From Benincasa hispida (lineage: Eukaryota > Streptophyta > Magnoliopsida > Cucurbitales > Cucurbitaceae), in NCBI RefSeq assembly GCF_009727055.1, contig NC_052349.1, positions 33,199,138 through 33,263,137 on the forward strand: a DNA stretch of 64,000 nt. The letters run 5' to 3'. Position numbers and translations under genes: made by a program. Shown here one piece after another: positions 1 to 12,200 of the stretch. The notes beneath the pieces were generated by a model. That model worked only from the letters and a program-made list of their open reading frames with translations, was not told the origin of the DNA and did no database searches. Numbering within the stretch: position 1 is the first letter of the stretch; the number at the start of each line of letters is the position of its first letter.

Positions 1-1300
1 GATCTAGGCAGACCTAGTCTCTACCACACTTGAGAACACCAGCAGCAAGCCATTTTTGAAGCTCGAGCGAAACCATTTCTCTAAACCTCCTTTGTGCTGC
101 TGCAATCCAAGAGCGATCCAATTTGTATTTTAATCTATAGAAACATTAGTATGCAAAACATCCGACAATCACTTTTGATGTGCCCCGGCTTGTCGCACCT
201 AAATCATCCCTTCAAATTTCCCTTGGATTGCCTTTCAATCTTGAAATCCTTGTTGTCATTTGAAGAATGCTTGGAAGAATAATTAATCTTTCCATTGCCT
301 TTTGCATAAAAATTGGCTTCCACTTCGAAATGAGGCTGGACTTCTTTGCATCTCCCGAAGACTTCAGAATGAGGCTACTTGTTATTATCAAGCATTTGTT
401 TCATCAATGCTTCTTGATCTAAGAGCAAATTTTCCAACTTAACGATGAAAGGTTGATTTACCCAACTTTGTATTGAAGAAATAAACAGCATAAATTGTCT
501 ACAAATAAGATAACAATACAAACAACCATCACTAATAGGTTCCTCTTTGTCCAAATCTAAAGTATCAAAACGCAAAGTCTTAATTTTCAGAAAAAAAATT
601 CTGAAACTGAAAAATCACCTTGAGTTGTTCTAGCAAGTTCGTTTTCCAAATACTGCAATCTCGTTGTGCTTTTTTGCAGGAACAACCAATGTCTTCACAC
701 TATCTTTAGAGAATTCTCATCATGAACATGCTCAATATACTCATTTCTATTAGAACTTCACAAAGCAAATAAAGCTTTGCCACATTTACCTTCCACTTTT
801 CCTGTGCCTTAACATTCTCCAGAGTATCTTCTAGAATTGAATCATCACTGGAAACAAGATCCCAAAATTCTTGTCCTTATAGAAAGGCTTCCATACATAG
901 CCTCCAATAGCAATAATTATCATCGGCAAGCTTGTCTACACGAATATTGTTTCCACTGTTCATCTTTATCGAATATTTAAATTCTAAACACAACAAAAAA
1001 CTTGAATGCCCTGATACCATGTAATGAAAAATAAGAAACGAAGAGAATGAAAGATAGAAACAAGAGAAAAATATTGCAAAGAGGATCAAGTGCTTCATTT
1101 GAGTTATGTGTTTATTGAAGTGGAAATATTACAATCATTTATATGAAAAATAAAACCTAACCACTAATAGGCTAATTTCTACCACTAACCTTAAAATTTT
1201 CCTCCATCATTCCCACTAAACCATTAGGCAACTTCCCTCCAATTTTGTAATGATCTGACCCCTACATATCAAGGTCTGACCATTACGACATACATACCTA
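1..1300 (-). mobile_element. Ty1-copia retrotransposon fragment (gag start, PBS, LTR edge)
   Basis: Read on the minus strand, a gag protein starts near 963 with MNSGNNIRVDKL and a YWRLCMEAFL block, typical of copia gag N-termini. It continues in broken frames to about 130. The segment at 575-375 has the ISSIQSWVNQP..ELLL-type gag helix region. A zinc-knuckle remnant (FRCDKPGHIKSDC) lies near 165-205, with its first Cys codon apparently changed to a stop. A tRNA-Met-type primer binding site (minus strand TGGTATCAGGGC) is at 1008-1020, so the sequence to the right of 1020 should be the 5' LTR on that strand. The outer LTR end is not certain; 1300 is approximate. No pol region is present because the element runs off the left edge. 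Multiple stops make it a dead copy. Confidence 0.7.
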
Positions 1301-2244
1301 GACTTTTCTATCATGAGATAAGTTTTGGTAAATTTTTTTTAAAGGAACACATTTAAACTTTTATTAAGTAGTAAAAACTTAAAAGGTTCCTTTTACAAAA
1401 CACCGGGATCCATAAAACGTTAGCGAATGGAACAAAATGCATATATGCCCAAAACAGTAAGTTTGATGGTTGACCCCTTGAGCGACGTCCAATCATGCCA
1501 CCTATATTGTATTCTTACCTACAAAGTCTGTAAAATAGGATGAGTATATACTATATCCAGTAAGTAGCTCTCACTTAAGGTAGTGACTGCACAATCACAT
1601 GCAACATGTCATGAAAACATATGATGGGACCAAAAATATAAATTTATCATAACATGAGGTAATCGGATACGCTTCCAACATAAGTTCCTCTGTCCTAATA
1701 GGAAGATGTGGACTTAAGCGGAAACTAACCCATCTAATGATTAGCAGGTCATGCAGTCAGTAGGGTTGGAGTCGCATCCAACATCAACCTATTAACTTAA
1801 ACATAAGATTGGAATAGAGGGGTGCGACTATACATACCCTGCTAGCCTTAACATAAACATAACGTAAGATTGGGTCTAGATAGGTGCAATCATACATGTC
1901 CTGCTAGCCCTGGAAGCATAACCTATATCCAATTAAAACTTGATCTTAACATAATCATGAACAAACATAATGCATGGGATCCCTTGTAGAGAAACGTGTT
2001 TTAAACATGTAATACAATGTAACAATAACAACACAATAATACAAACATATCAAAGGCACGCTACCATAAAACACTTAAAGAGAGTGTGAGATAAGCTACT
2101 TACCTTGATTGCGATCCTATTTATTCCTTATGGTTTGATCCTATAGATTCCACAAAGAACACTTATGATTAAAACTAGTTTTAAGACTATTGGATTAAGG
2201 AACTTAATGAATTATGATTATTAAGTCTGGAGGGAATTAGTAAA

Positions 2245-2589
2245 TTACAATTTATTCTTTAATAATGATGATGATGATAATATAATAATAGTAATAATAA
2301 TAATATTGTTAATACTATTATTATTATAATTAATGATAGTAATAATAATAGAATTATTAATATTAATATTATTATTAATAGTAGTATAATATAAAAGTAA
2401 TAATTGTGATATTGGTGTTAGTAACGGTAATAGTAGTTGGAGTAGAAGTAGTAGTAATAATAATAATAAAGAGCATTATTAATACCAATAGTAATAGTAA
2501 TAATAGAAATAATAGTAACAATAGTATTATTAGTATAGTGATAGAATATTTAACATAGTATTAGTAATAATAGTAGGTGTAGTAAGAGG

Positions 2590-2620
<31 letters not shown>

Positions 2621-2665
2621 ACAACAATAATAATAATAGTAATAGTAATAGTAGTATATAATAGT
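2245..2665. repeat. Interrupted TAA/TAG trinucleotide microsatellite
   Basis: About 420 bases are built almost only from AAT, TAG and TAA triplets with scattered substitutions, including an uninterrupted AAT run at 2592-2625. It is an old, degenerate trinucleotide array. No coding function is seen. Confidence 0.85.
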
Positions 2666-2894
2666 AGTAGTGAAACTTCATACTTTGTTTTGGATTAATT
2701 TAATGTATGTAGCTTATGGTGTTTTATTATTTTAATATTATTGATTTGGTCTAGGTTACAAATAACCTAAAAACATAGGTAGATTATTGAAGTCTTATAA
2801 AACATTCGTTAGTATTGAAGTATCAACTTACATTTTTGTCAAATAAACAATAACCAATGAATAAGGAGGAAGCTTGCTCAAAGATTAATTACTA

Positions 2895-2915
2895 ATTATA
2901 TATATACATATATAT

Positions 2916-2951
<36 letters not shown>

Positions 2952-2952
2952 C
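2895..2952. repeat. Compound AT/AC dinucleotide repeat
   Basis: TATATA, then a CA run of about 8 units, then TATATA. This is an ordinary compound microsatellite. Confidence 0.85.
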
Positions 2953-4086
2953 AACTGAGTTATTAAAATTAAAGATTGTTGTTAAATTATTTCAATTTCA
3001 TAAGTAAAAGCAAGAGAAAGTGGGAGAAAATATATTAAATTAACTACTAAGGCTATATTCCTATTTATTAACTGAGTTCTTAAAATTAAAGAAAGTTATT
3101 AAAACAAGAGAAAATGGGAGAGCATGTCTATTGGAGATGCCAAAAAAGTTCCTCAATTTTGTTCCATGCCTTAGTGGATTCTCTAGTCTCCTATTTATAG
3201 GAGGCACAACCGACTCTCTCTCCTCTTGTTATTTATTTATTTATTATTATTATTTTAACCGACATATGTATATGTATAAATTGTATTATTTATTTTATTT
3301 ACCTTTTACTTGCTGACATATGCATGATATTATATTTTTGTTTTATTATTATTATTATTTATTACAATTTTATTTACTATTTATTTAATTATGTTATTTA
3401 TAATTTTTATTTCTCCATCTTTCTAGATTTTTCCTTCTTTAAAATATATTATTTTATTTCTTAAATATCTAATTGCTTAGATATTTATTGATTTGCTAAA
3501 TTACTATTTTGTTTGCTATCTTATTTAGTTGCCAATAAGATTTATGGAACAATTGTAGCTTTAGTGTCTTCCTTCACTATGTAGACTTGGAACAACTTAA
3601 TATAGAATCTTAATACATAATTTCCATTGCCCTTGGTTTTCCCATTTTTATGAAGTTATTTATCAAGTTTCTTATAAGGGGAAAAAAAAGAAAAAAGAAA
3701 AAAAAGGGGAAAGGAAATGTACCAGTGCAGTTCGTTGGAAGAAAAAATTATGCCCCATGATACCTCCTGGAATGTATTTTCACGGGGACTATTTGGTCTG
3801 TTCTTTGGCCGTAGGAGCAGTAGCTGCTGCGGGCTTTTTTTTTCCTTTTCTTTTTTGTAGTTTACTGTTCTTCTCTCATAATAAAAGCGTGTATATCATC
3901 TCTTAAATATGAAGTTACTTGTCCAGAAAAAGCAGAAATAGAAAGAAAAACAAAACAGTACATCTTAAATCTGCTTCCACATAAGTTAATCTAGTAGTGT
4001 TGTTAGACTACCTGTGGTTCATTTTAGCCAGGTAGACCTTATGGCTTATGCAACTAAGGTTGAAAAGATCTATATGCTCAATGTAG

Positions 4087-6187
4087 GAACGGAAACCAGA
4101 GTTAACATCTGAGATCATGGCTTTTAGGGATTATCTACTGTCATCAACTGTTTCAGACACGCTTAATGTGTGGGAACTAAAGGGTAATTGAACTTTGAAG
4201 TTTACTATTTGATACCCTCTTGGTGTCCGTGTTTCAAAGCCTAATTAATTGCTTTCTTTTGGTAGATTTGGGACATCAAACTGCACAGAGAATAGTGCAG
4301 GCCTCTGATCCTTTGCAGTCAATGCAGGAAATAAGTCAAAACTTTCCTAGCATTGTTTCTTCATTATCTCGCATGAAGGTAAATGCTCTATAAGGTACCC
4401 CTGCATGAATTAACCTTATGGCGTCAAATATCTGTGCCATCAATATTACTGGTTTTTATGTTGATTGTCTCGCAGCTCAACGATTCAGTTAAAGATGAAA
4501 TCACTGCTAATCAACGCATGATTCCACCTGGCAAGTCCTTAATGGCTCTCAATGGTGCTTTAATCAATATTGAAGATGTTGACCTCTATCTGTAATGCTT
4601 ATGCTCCCCTTGATATTTCTCTTTCTTTCACTTGTAAACATTCTAGACTATGCAATGACATTTTTGGTTATCTGTAGTTCCAGATTCTTACAATTTGAAT
4701 AGGGTTAACGATCGCTCATTATTTTAAATTTAGTGGATCATGCACATACATGTATCTGTTTAGTAGGGAATACTGTTTACATTTTACACAGAGATACTGT
4801 CATCCTATCCTGTTGTGATCATTAGTTAGGTTCCATCCATTGTTCACCAATTTTTTAGTTTTTTTTTTTTTTTTTTTTTTTGAAACGAGAATGAGATTTT
4901 TTCATTGTTTTTAGCTTACGCTGGTGGGATCTCTTAACTCTGCTGCCACTCTTTTATAGGTTGATTGACATGATCCATCAGGACCTATGGTTGGCAGATC
5001 AATTTACAAAACTGAAGGTAAAGAATTTTATTCTCTTTGTGATTACAAGGAATCATATTTCAGCATTTAAACGATGAAAACTTAATGTTCTCTGTATATT
5101 TTATTAGAGAATAGATATATAATTAGAAATAAAATGGATTACAGAGCAAGATCAAGGAATTTGACTTCCTCGGAAATACAGAACAGGAGTGAAGAATCTG
5201 CCCTAAAGAAATTTTAGAGAGATTTTAGATTTTGAAGCTTTTGCTTTAATATCTCTCTCAATCAATTTTTAGGATTGAAAAATTATAAATATAAAAGTTA
5301 GAAACTAAAATTAACCTTCATGAAAATTTCTGGCTCCACTCCAATTGAAAGACACTATAATATGATCATCAAACGTATCATTTGGCTGAGTTCTCTTCTT
5401 GCTCCTTTTTGTTTCATTTATGTGATATGCTCACTCCAATTCCTCTTTGAAGGTTCAGAGAAGGTTAATTTTTTTTTTTTTTGGGGAAAAATATCAATTC
5501 ACACCTCTTGGGGTTGTATCAATTTAAACTCGGAACTAATAATTGTATCTTTCATAAGTGCATAAATTTACACCCTTCATTCATTCTGCTTGGATGAATA
5601 TCGTGTGACTTATAATTTTATCATTCAAACTCCTGAACTTTCATTAACAACAATTAAGACTCTCAATTAATATTTTTTTTGAAATTGTCTATGCATCAAT
5701 TCTAATCATTCATTTGATCAATCCAACATTTGAAGAACTCTATACATGTATTAGAATTAGATGTATGGACGATTTTTATTTATAATTTTACGAAAGGGTC
5801 TAAATTGATTCACTTGTAATAATTTAGAAGTTCAATTGTAACAATTATATGTTTTGCATAATATTTTTCAAACTAAGTCTGAAGAAGGGTGTTAACTAAT
5901 ATTCGTACCAAAATTCAGAGTTTAAATTGATATAACTCTTAAAGTTTGAAGGTGTAGATTGCAAATTTCTCAAATTTTTTCTTGGAAGTCATCCAAAGTC
6001 TCTCTTTCATGTAATTTTCACTGTTTTGATGACTAGTTGGACACCCTTTTGGTAACTCCACAACTTTTTTCCCCTACATTTGTAAAAAGATATGTGGCAT
6101 AAACTTGAAAGGTGGGTGAGTGTTTGAGGAAGGGTCTGATTTGAAGAGTTTTGAGTGCTATTTTCCATTCCTGTTGTCAAAGAAGGC

Positions 6188-6222
<35 letters not shown>

Positions 6223-9200
6223 AAAGAAAAAAAGAAAAAAGAAAAAAAAAAAAAGAAGGAGAAGAAGAAGAAATAGAAGGAGAGAGAAAGAAAGAATCTT
6301 GTGATGTGCACTTTCAATCCTTTATCCATCATCATTTATTGATAAATATCAAGAGTTAGTTCACTATTTTTTTCTTTTTATCGAATGAAAAGATCCTATT
6401 CTAATCAAAGATATAGCTAATGCATTATCTAAATACCAATGTTGATATCCCAGTGTTATTGTACTAATTCATTATCCAAATACCAATGAATTTTTTATCT
6501 TTTAATTTCCTGATTGAAGATGGATTATTTATACTTATGTTTTCATTACTCAATTTTTAAGCGTTGAAACACCTAAGGTTAAAAGTGTTTTAATTTAGTT
6601 GAAGTCCCATTTTGTTTGCTAAAGAATTGATGTTGCCGACAATCAGATTCCTCATCAAACTATTCGGAAACTTCTGTCAAGTCTACCCCCAGCTGATTCC
6701 GACTTGCTCCGTGTGGACTTTCGTTCTTCTCATGTGCATTTCCTCAACAACTTGGAAGAAGATGCTATGTATAAGCGATGGAGGAGCAACATCAATGAGG
6801 TAATTTAGTAATGTATCACATTTTCATTTTCAATGCTTTGGTGGTCGGTTAGTTTTATTTCATTTTTCATTCTCTAAGTACAGATTTTAATTCCTGTAGA
6901 TTTTGATGCCAGTCTTCCCTGGACAACTTCGTTACATCCGCAAAAACCTGTTTCATGCCATTTATGTTCTTGATCCTGGAACAGTTTGCGGTCTACAGGT
7001 CTTTGTTTTTCCTGAACCATTTCCTTCTTTACAAAGATGTTGCTGCTAATCATTTACTTCTCTTTAATAATAAAATCCAAACATGCAGACAATTGACACG
7101 ATCCTGTCATTTTACGAGAACAATTTTCCTATTAGATTTGGGGTATTACTGTTCTCTTCCAAATTTATCAAGCATACTGAAAGCAATGATGATGGGTTAG
7201 CTAAATCCGAGTCAGATACGTCCAGTTTGGTAACTTATTTTTGTTTTATTCTATCTTTTACTGGTTCCCAATTTATATCCATGATTTACAATATCAACAA
7301 TATTTCTAGATTTCTCCTAATCAATAATCACACTGTCCAACTATTAACAATTTAGTACTTTGTTGGTTTGAAGAACTTGAAAGGATACTCCGTATTATGA
7401 TGAATGTCTGTTTTTGCAGATGATACAGCTGTTCATTTATTTAAAGGAGAACCAAGGAATTCAGACGGCCTTTCAGTTTTTGAGTAATGTATGTTCTGCA
7501 CCTTTCTTCACATTGTTCCGTCTTGTTGGTTAGCATCTTCTTAATCAGCTAATTATACACTCAACTTGGGGGGGGGGGGGGGGGGGGGGGGGGGGATTCA
7601 TTCTTTTGTTGTACCTAATGATATGTTTACTTTTATCTAAAAGTTTAGTCAATGCATTGCAGTACCTTCTTTCAAGGGCCATTTGCGAGGGGAAAGTTAC
7701 ATTTCTTGGTTAGACCTTTCATCTCTAGGAAGTCTGAAGTCGGACTAATTGCTACTTTGCTTTCTTCAGAAATTTGTCCGATTCTCTGGCCTGGACCAGC
7801 TTGTTTCATTATATACTCACTTCTAAGTTATACCTTAGAAGTCTTTAGTCAGGCTAGAATTTCAATTTCTAAATGTAGATTCATCAGTATGAAGTTCATT
7901 CGGCCAGTAGAATCCTCAATAAATGTAGATTTATTAACGTGAGGAGTACATGTATACAAATTTCAAAACCCTTTCAAATTCTCAAACCTAACACTTGAGA
8001 CATGTCAAAACTCTCTCAATTGTTCCACCATAGCACTGTCCATTCTTAGATAGGGGGATAACAATTTTTTTTGGCTCCATGATTGGAGAGGTGATATAGG
8101 ATACTTGCCTTGCAGAAAGATTCCTAAAATTTTTTCCTTGGCCCTTCGTATGAGATTTCTCTCTATCAAAGAAGCTCGCTTTATTTGAAATGATTGCTTG
8201 AACTCTTCTCTTTGAATACCCTCTGGTTTCTCTCAAGTTACACTTTCCAAAGGGGGCCATTATGCTTGTGGCAAGCTTGTTTTTGTACATTTTTATGGGG
8301 AGGTGTGGCTCAAGAGGCACAGTGGAATTTCTGGAGAGTTGGAGAAGTTGTTGGAGAAAGTCTGGGAAGTGGTATGGTTTAATGCATCTTTATGGCTTCT
8401 TTTAGTCGGACTTTTTGTACTGCTTAGCTTGATGTAATTCTTTTGGATTATAGCCATTCCTGTAGCTAGTTGTGGACTTCTGGGCTTCTTCTTTTTCTTC
8501 TTCTTTCTCTTTTTCTTTCTTTCTTCCTTTTTTTAAATTTTTTTTTATACATATCCTTGTAGATTGTTATATATATTTGTCTTTGATTCATATAAGTTCC
8601 TTGCTAATAAACGTGGGAGACTAGTTATTGTAGCTTGACTTCCAATGCTTTGGTACATTTTCGCTATACTGGATTACATACTGCTTTGAAGGCTTCAGAC
8701 AGGTTATTTTGCTGAACATACTGAATTAAATTAGGTAAACAAATTACGGCTTGAAGCAGATGGTTTAGCTGATGATGCTCCTGAAATACATCATGTTGAA
8801 GGAGCTTTTGTGGAAACACTTCTGTAAGTTCCCTGAATATGTTGAATATTAATGGATGTTAAAGTTAATATTACGTATTGTATTTTTTTCTTATGGTTAC
8901 TAATGTCAATCTATTTATTACCAATAATAAAGAATAATGAACTTCTTTCTGTTTTCATAGATCGAAGTCAAAATCTCCTCCTCAAGACGTGCTACTAAAG
9001 CTGGAGAAGGAGCAAACCTTCAAAGTTCTGGCTGAGGAAAGCTCCATATTTACTTTTTCTCTTGGCTTATCTAAATCGGAGTGTTCCCTCTTGATGAATG
9101 GACTTGTATTTGATTCTAGCGAGGTAATTTTTAAACTTTTACTATATTTTACCTTGTAGATCAAATATTTTGACCATACAAGGTTGGTATTGTTTTATTG

Positions 9201-12200
9201 GGCATTGCTGTTTTCTTTCAGTTCTTTTAGTGTTTGTCGAACATTTTATGATCATCTCATACCAAGTCCATAACCATCACTTTCTGCAAGTTGGTTAACT
9301 TTATTTGCTTCTAGATGATATGATTTGATTACAAGTGAATACTCTTTGGCTTGATTTGCTAACTCTTACCTCTCCTCTGTACATAATGTTTTGGAATCTA
9401 TGTTGATCAGGAGTCTCTGATAAATGCCATGAACGAAGAGCTTCCTCGGATACAGGAACAAGTTTATTATGGACATATATCTTCTCGCACTGACGTGCTT
9501 GAAAAATTCTTATCAGAAAGTGGCCTTAGTCGATATAATCCACAGGTTAGCTATCGACAAAATGCTGTATGATTGTTGGATCTTTTTTTTGTGCTGATTG
9601 ATCGAGAAGCTTTTATGCAATTTGATACATCAACAAGATTGTTTTTTTTTTCCAAAAAAAAAGGAAAAAAGTAGCTTGTGTGTTTTATCTATTTCATTGA
9701 TCTTATTGCATCATTATGTCCAATTGTTACGTAGATTGTTGCTGAGGGGAAACCACGTATTGTTTCTATGTTTGCATCCACTCATGGAGGGGAGTCTTTA
9801 TTGAATGACTTCAACTATTTGCATTCTCCTGGAAGTAAGAATTATGTTCTCCTTTTTCTATCGACAAATCTTGTTTCTTATAAACAAAGCATACCCTAAA
9901 TTTTAGAGTGTTTAACTTTGAGAACACCAATTCATGAGATTCCATTTCTATTTACCAGCTATGGACGATTTGAAACCTGTGACCCATCTCTTGGTCATTG
10001 ATGCTGCTTCAAAGAAAGGAATAAAGTTGCTGAAAGAAGGCCTACACTATCTGGTTATTGCATTTGTTACCTGCGTGATGAATTTTCTTGAACTTTAGTT
10101 TATTGTCACAGATGTTATCAATTGAAAAATTTACTCTTTATTAAAATTTTAATATTGGGATGTAGATGAGTGGATCTAAAAGCGCTCGTGTCGGGTTCCT
10201 TTTTACTACTAGCAACCATACCAGTGAATCCAGTTTACTTCTAGCGAAGGTGTTTGAGATTAGTGCATCATTGCACAGGTTTGTTCAATTTTCTGTTGTG
10301 ATGGTTCACTTTTCCTTTTCCTGGGGTGGTGTCTGGGGCTATGCAGTGCATATGCTTATGTTAGCTGTCTAACACTAATTATTTTTCTTTTTGCCTATTC
10401 TTGCAGCCACAAAAAGAAAGTATTAGATTTTCTAGATCAGCTGTGCTCTATATATAGTCAAAAGTTCATCCCTGAATCTTCAGTAGCAGTTGATAGCCTT
10501 CAAGAGTTTATTGAGAAAGCCTGTGAGCTTGCTGAAGCTAATGAGTTACCACCTAATGCATACAGAATAGCTCTCTCTGACTCCTTCTTTGATGAACTGA
10601 GAAAGTATTTCAGCCAGGTACACTACTTTTTGTTAAATTGTGTGGTTAGTTCCTTAATCAAAGTTTTTTTCTTAAAAGAATGTTCCTAAATCAAATGAAG
10701 AAAGTATTTGAGCCAGATATAGCAATTTTTGTTTAAGTGTGTGGTTAGTTGGTGCATCAATGTTTTCTTCTTAAAAGAATGTTCTTGAATCAAACTCAGA
10801 AATAAAAACGTATTTGAATCGGGTATACCAACTTTTGGTAAATTGTGCGGTTATTTCCTGAATCAGAGTTTCTTCTTTAAAAAAATGTTACTGACTCAAA
10901 TTGATACTTCTCTCTTTCTCTCTCAAAATAAAATAAAACAGAACTTTTGCAGTCAGAGCTTTTTGATAAAATAAACTACTTTTCTAAATAAGTGCTCCCT
11001 GTTCTGTTTTTCTTATAAAAGTGTTCATGTTTGACACGTTTTGGATACAGCTCCAAACATTTGTCTATGTGAAAATACATTCCTTTTTTTTAGATTTCCT
11101 TTTTGTTAAAAAAAAATTGGACACGTGATAGACACGTGATAGACACGCATAGACGCACATAGATACATTTAAAACTCAAACCTATCAAGTAATCTGCGAC
11201 TGTGTTTGAGAAAGGCTGTCGGCAACCGTGTTGGTTGGTCAAAGGCAGTCAGCAATGACATTGGTTGGTCAAAGGCATTCTGTGGTAAAGCAGGGGTGAA
11301 GTTCGTTGAAGGGAAGATCAAATAAAAGAGGGTTGTGGAGGAAAAGAAGGGAGGGAGGGAAAGTATAATTGTGGGGGAAGGAAAGGTGTTATTTATGGAG
11401 AGAGATTTTTTATTATCATATATGAAAAAGATCCAATAATGGATAGTTATAAGAGAAAGGAATTTGAACTAAGGGAACTCATTAGAAAAGGAAAGAAAAT
11501 CAAAAGAAATAACTAAGATAAATGACTAATATTTAGAATTAATCATGCTATATGTACAGAAATCTATTGAAAGCATTGGGGTTACATTTTTTTTTTTTAA
11601 ATTTTTAAGTGAGAACCCTAAAACATTGAGAAGCTCTTCCATAACTTCCTCTGGTCTGGAAACAGGAACAACCTAAAACATCTCCTCAAATGGGATCTTA
11701 AAATAACCTAAAACAACCTAAAACGCTTTCTCAACTGCCCCTTTATAGCAGATATTTGATCGGAATTGATTGAAGCCTTTCAATGGTTCATGGTCCCCAC
11801 AATGACTCTCGCAATTTGATGCTTATTGGTCATGTTTTCAAGCCCAACAAAGAACATATTTGGGAAAATATTGTTTCGGCGATTTTGTGGAAGGTCTTTG
11901 CAAGATTATTTCAAGAAAAAGCCAAATCTTCTAGGGATGTTTTAGAATATGCTTTATTCAACGTTTTCTTTCAGTGTTAAGATACACAAGCGATTGAGAG
12001 CCATGGTTTCTCTCTCCTTTCTCATTTCAAATTTTAAACATCTTTTGTACTTCCTTTGATAGGGCCTGATGTAGGGATATTTTGGAAAATTTCCAATTGT
12101 TTAGTTGATTGTATTTTTTTATCATTTGTCTTGATTAGTTTCATTTTATTAGTTTTTTATTACGTGTGAAACTACCCTTCCCCTTTGGGTCTACTTAAAG

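Larger units (their letters stand above)
1301..4086. other. AT-rich non-coding stretch upstream of the first visible UGGT exon
   Basis: No coding exon could be supported here. The stretch holds microsatellites (listed separately) and AT-rich DNA. Because the first visible UGGT exon begins with a splice acceptor at 4086/4087, at least its right end should be UGGT intron. The N-terminal exons (about 300 codons, judged from the family length) must lie to the left of the window, or have been separated from the rest by insertions. Confidence 0.5.

Noticed and set aside
6120..6359. Lys/Glu-rich open frame
   Set aside because: It is translation of a poly-A and GAA/GAG low-complexity tract inside a UGGT intron; no start context or homology.
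7988..8320. 110-codon minus-strand frame in a UGGT intron
   Set aside because: No recognisable family or motif. It may be a decayed retroelement, but I cannot support a call.
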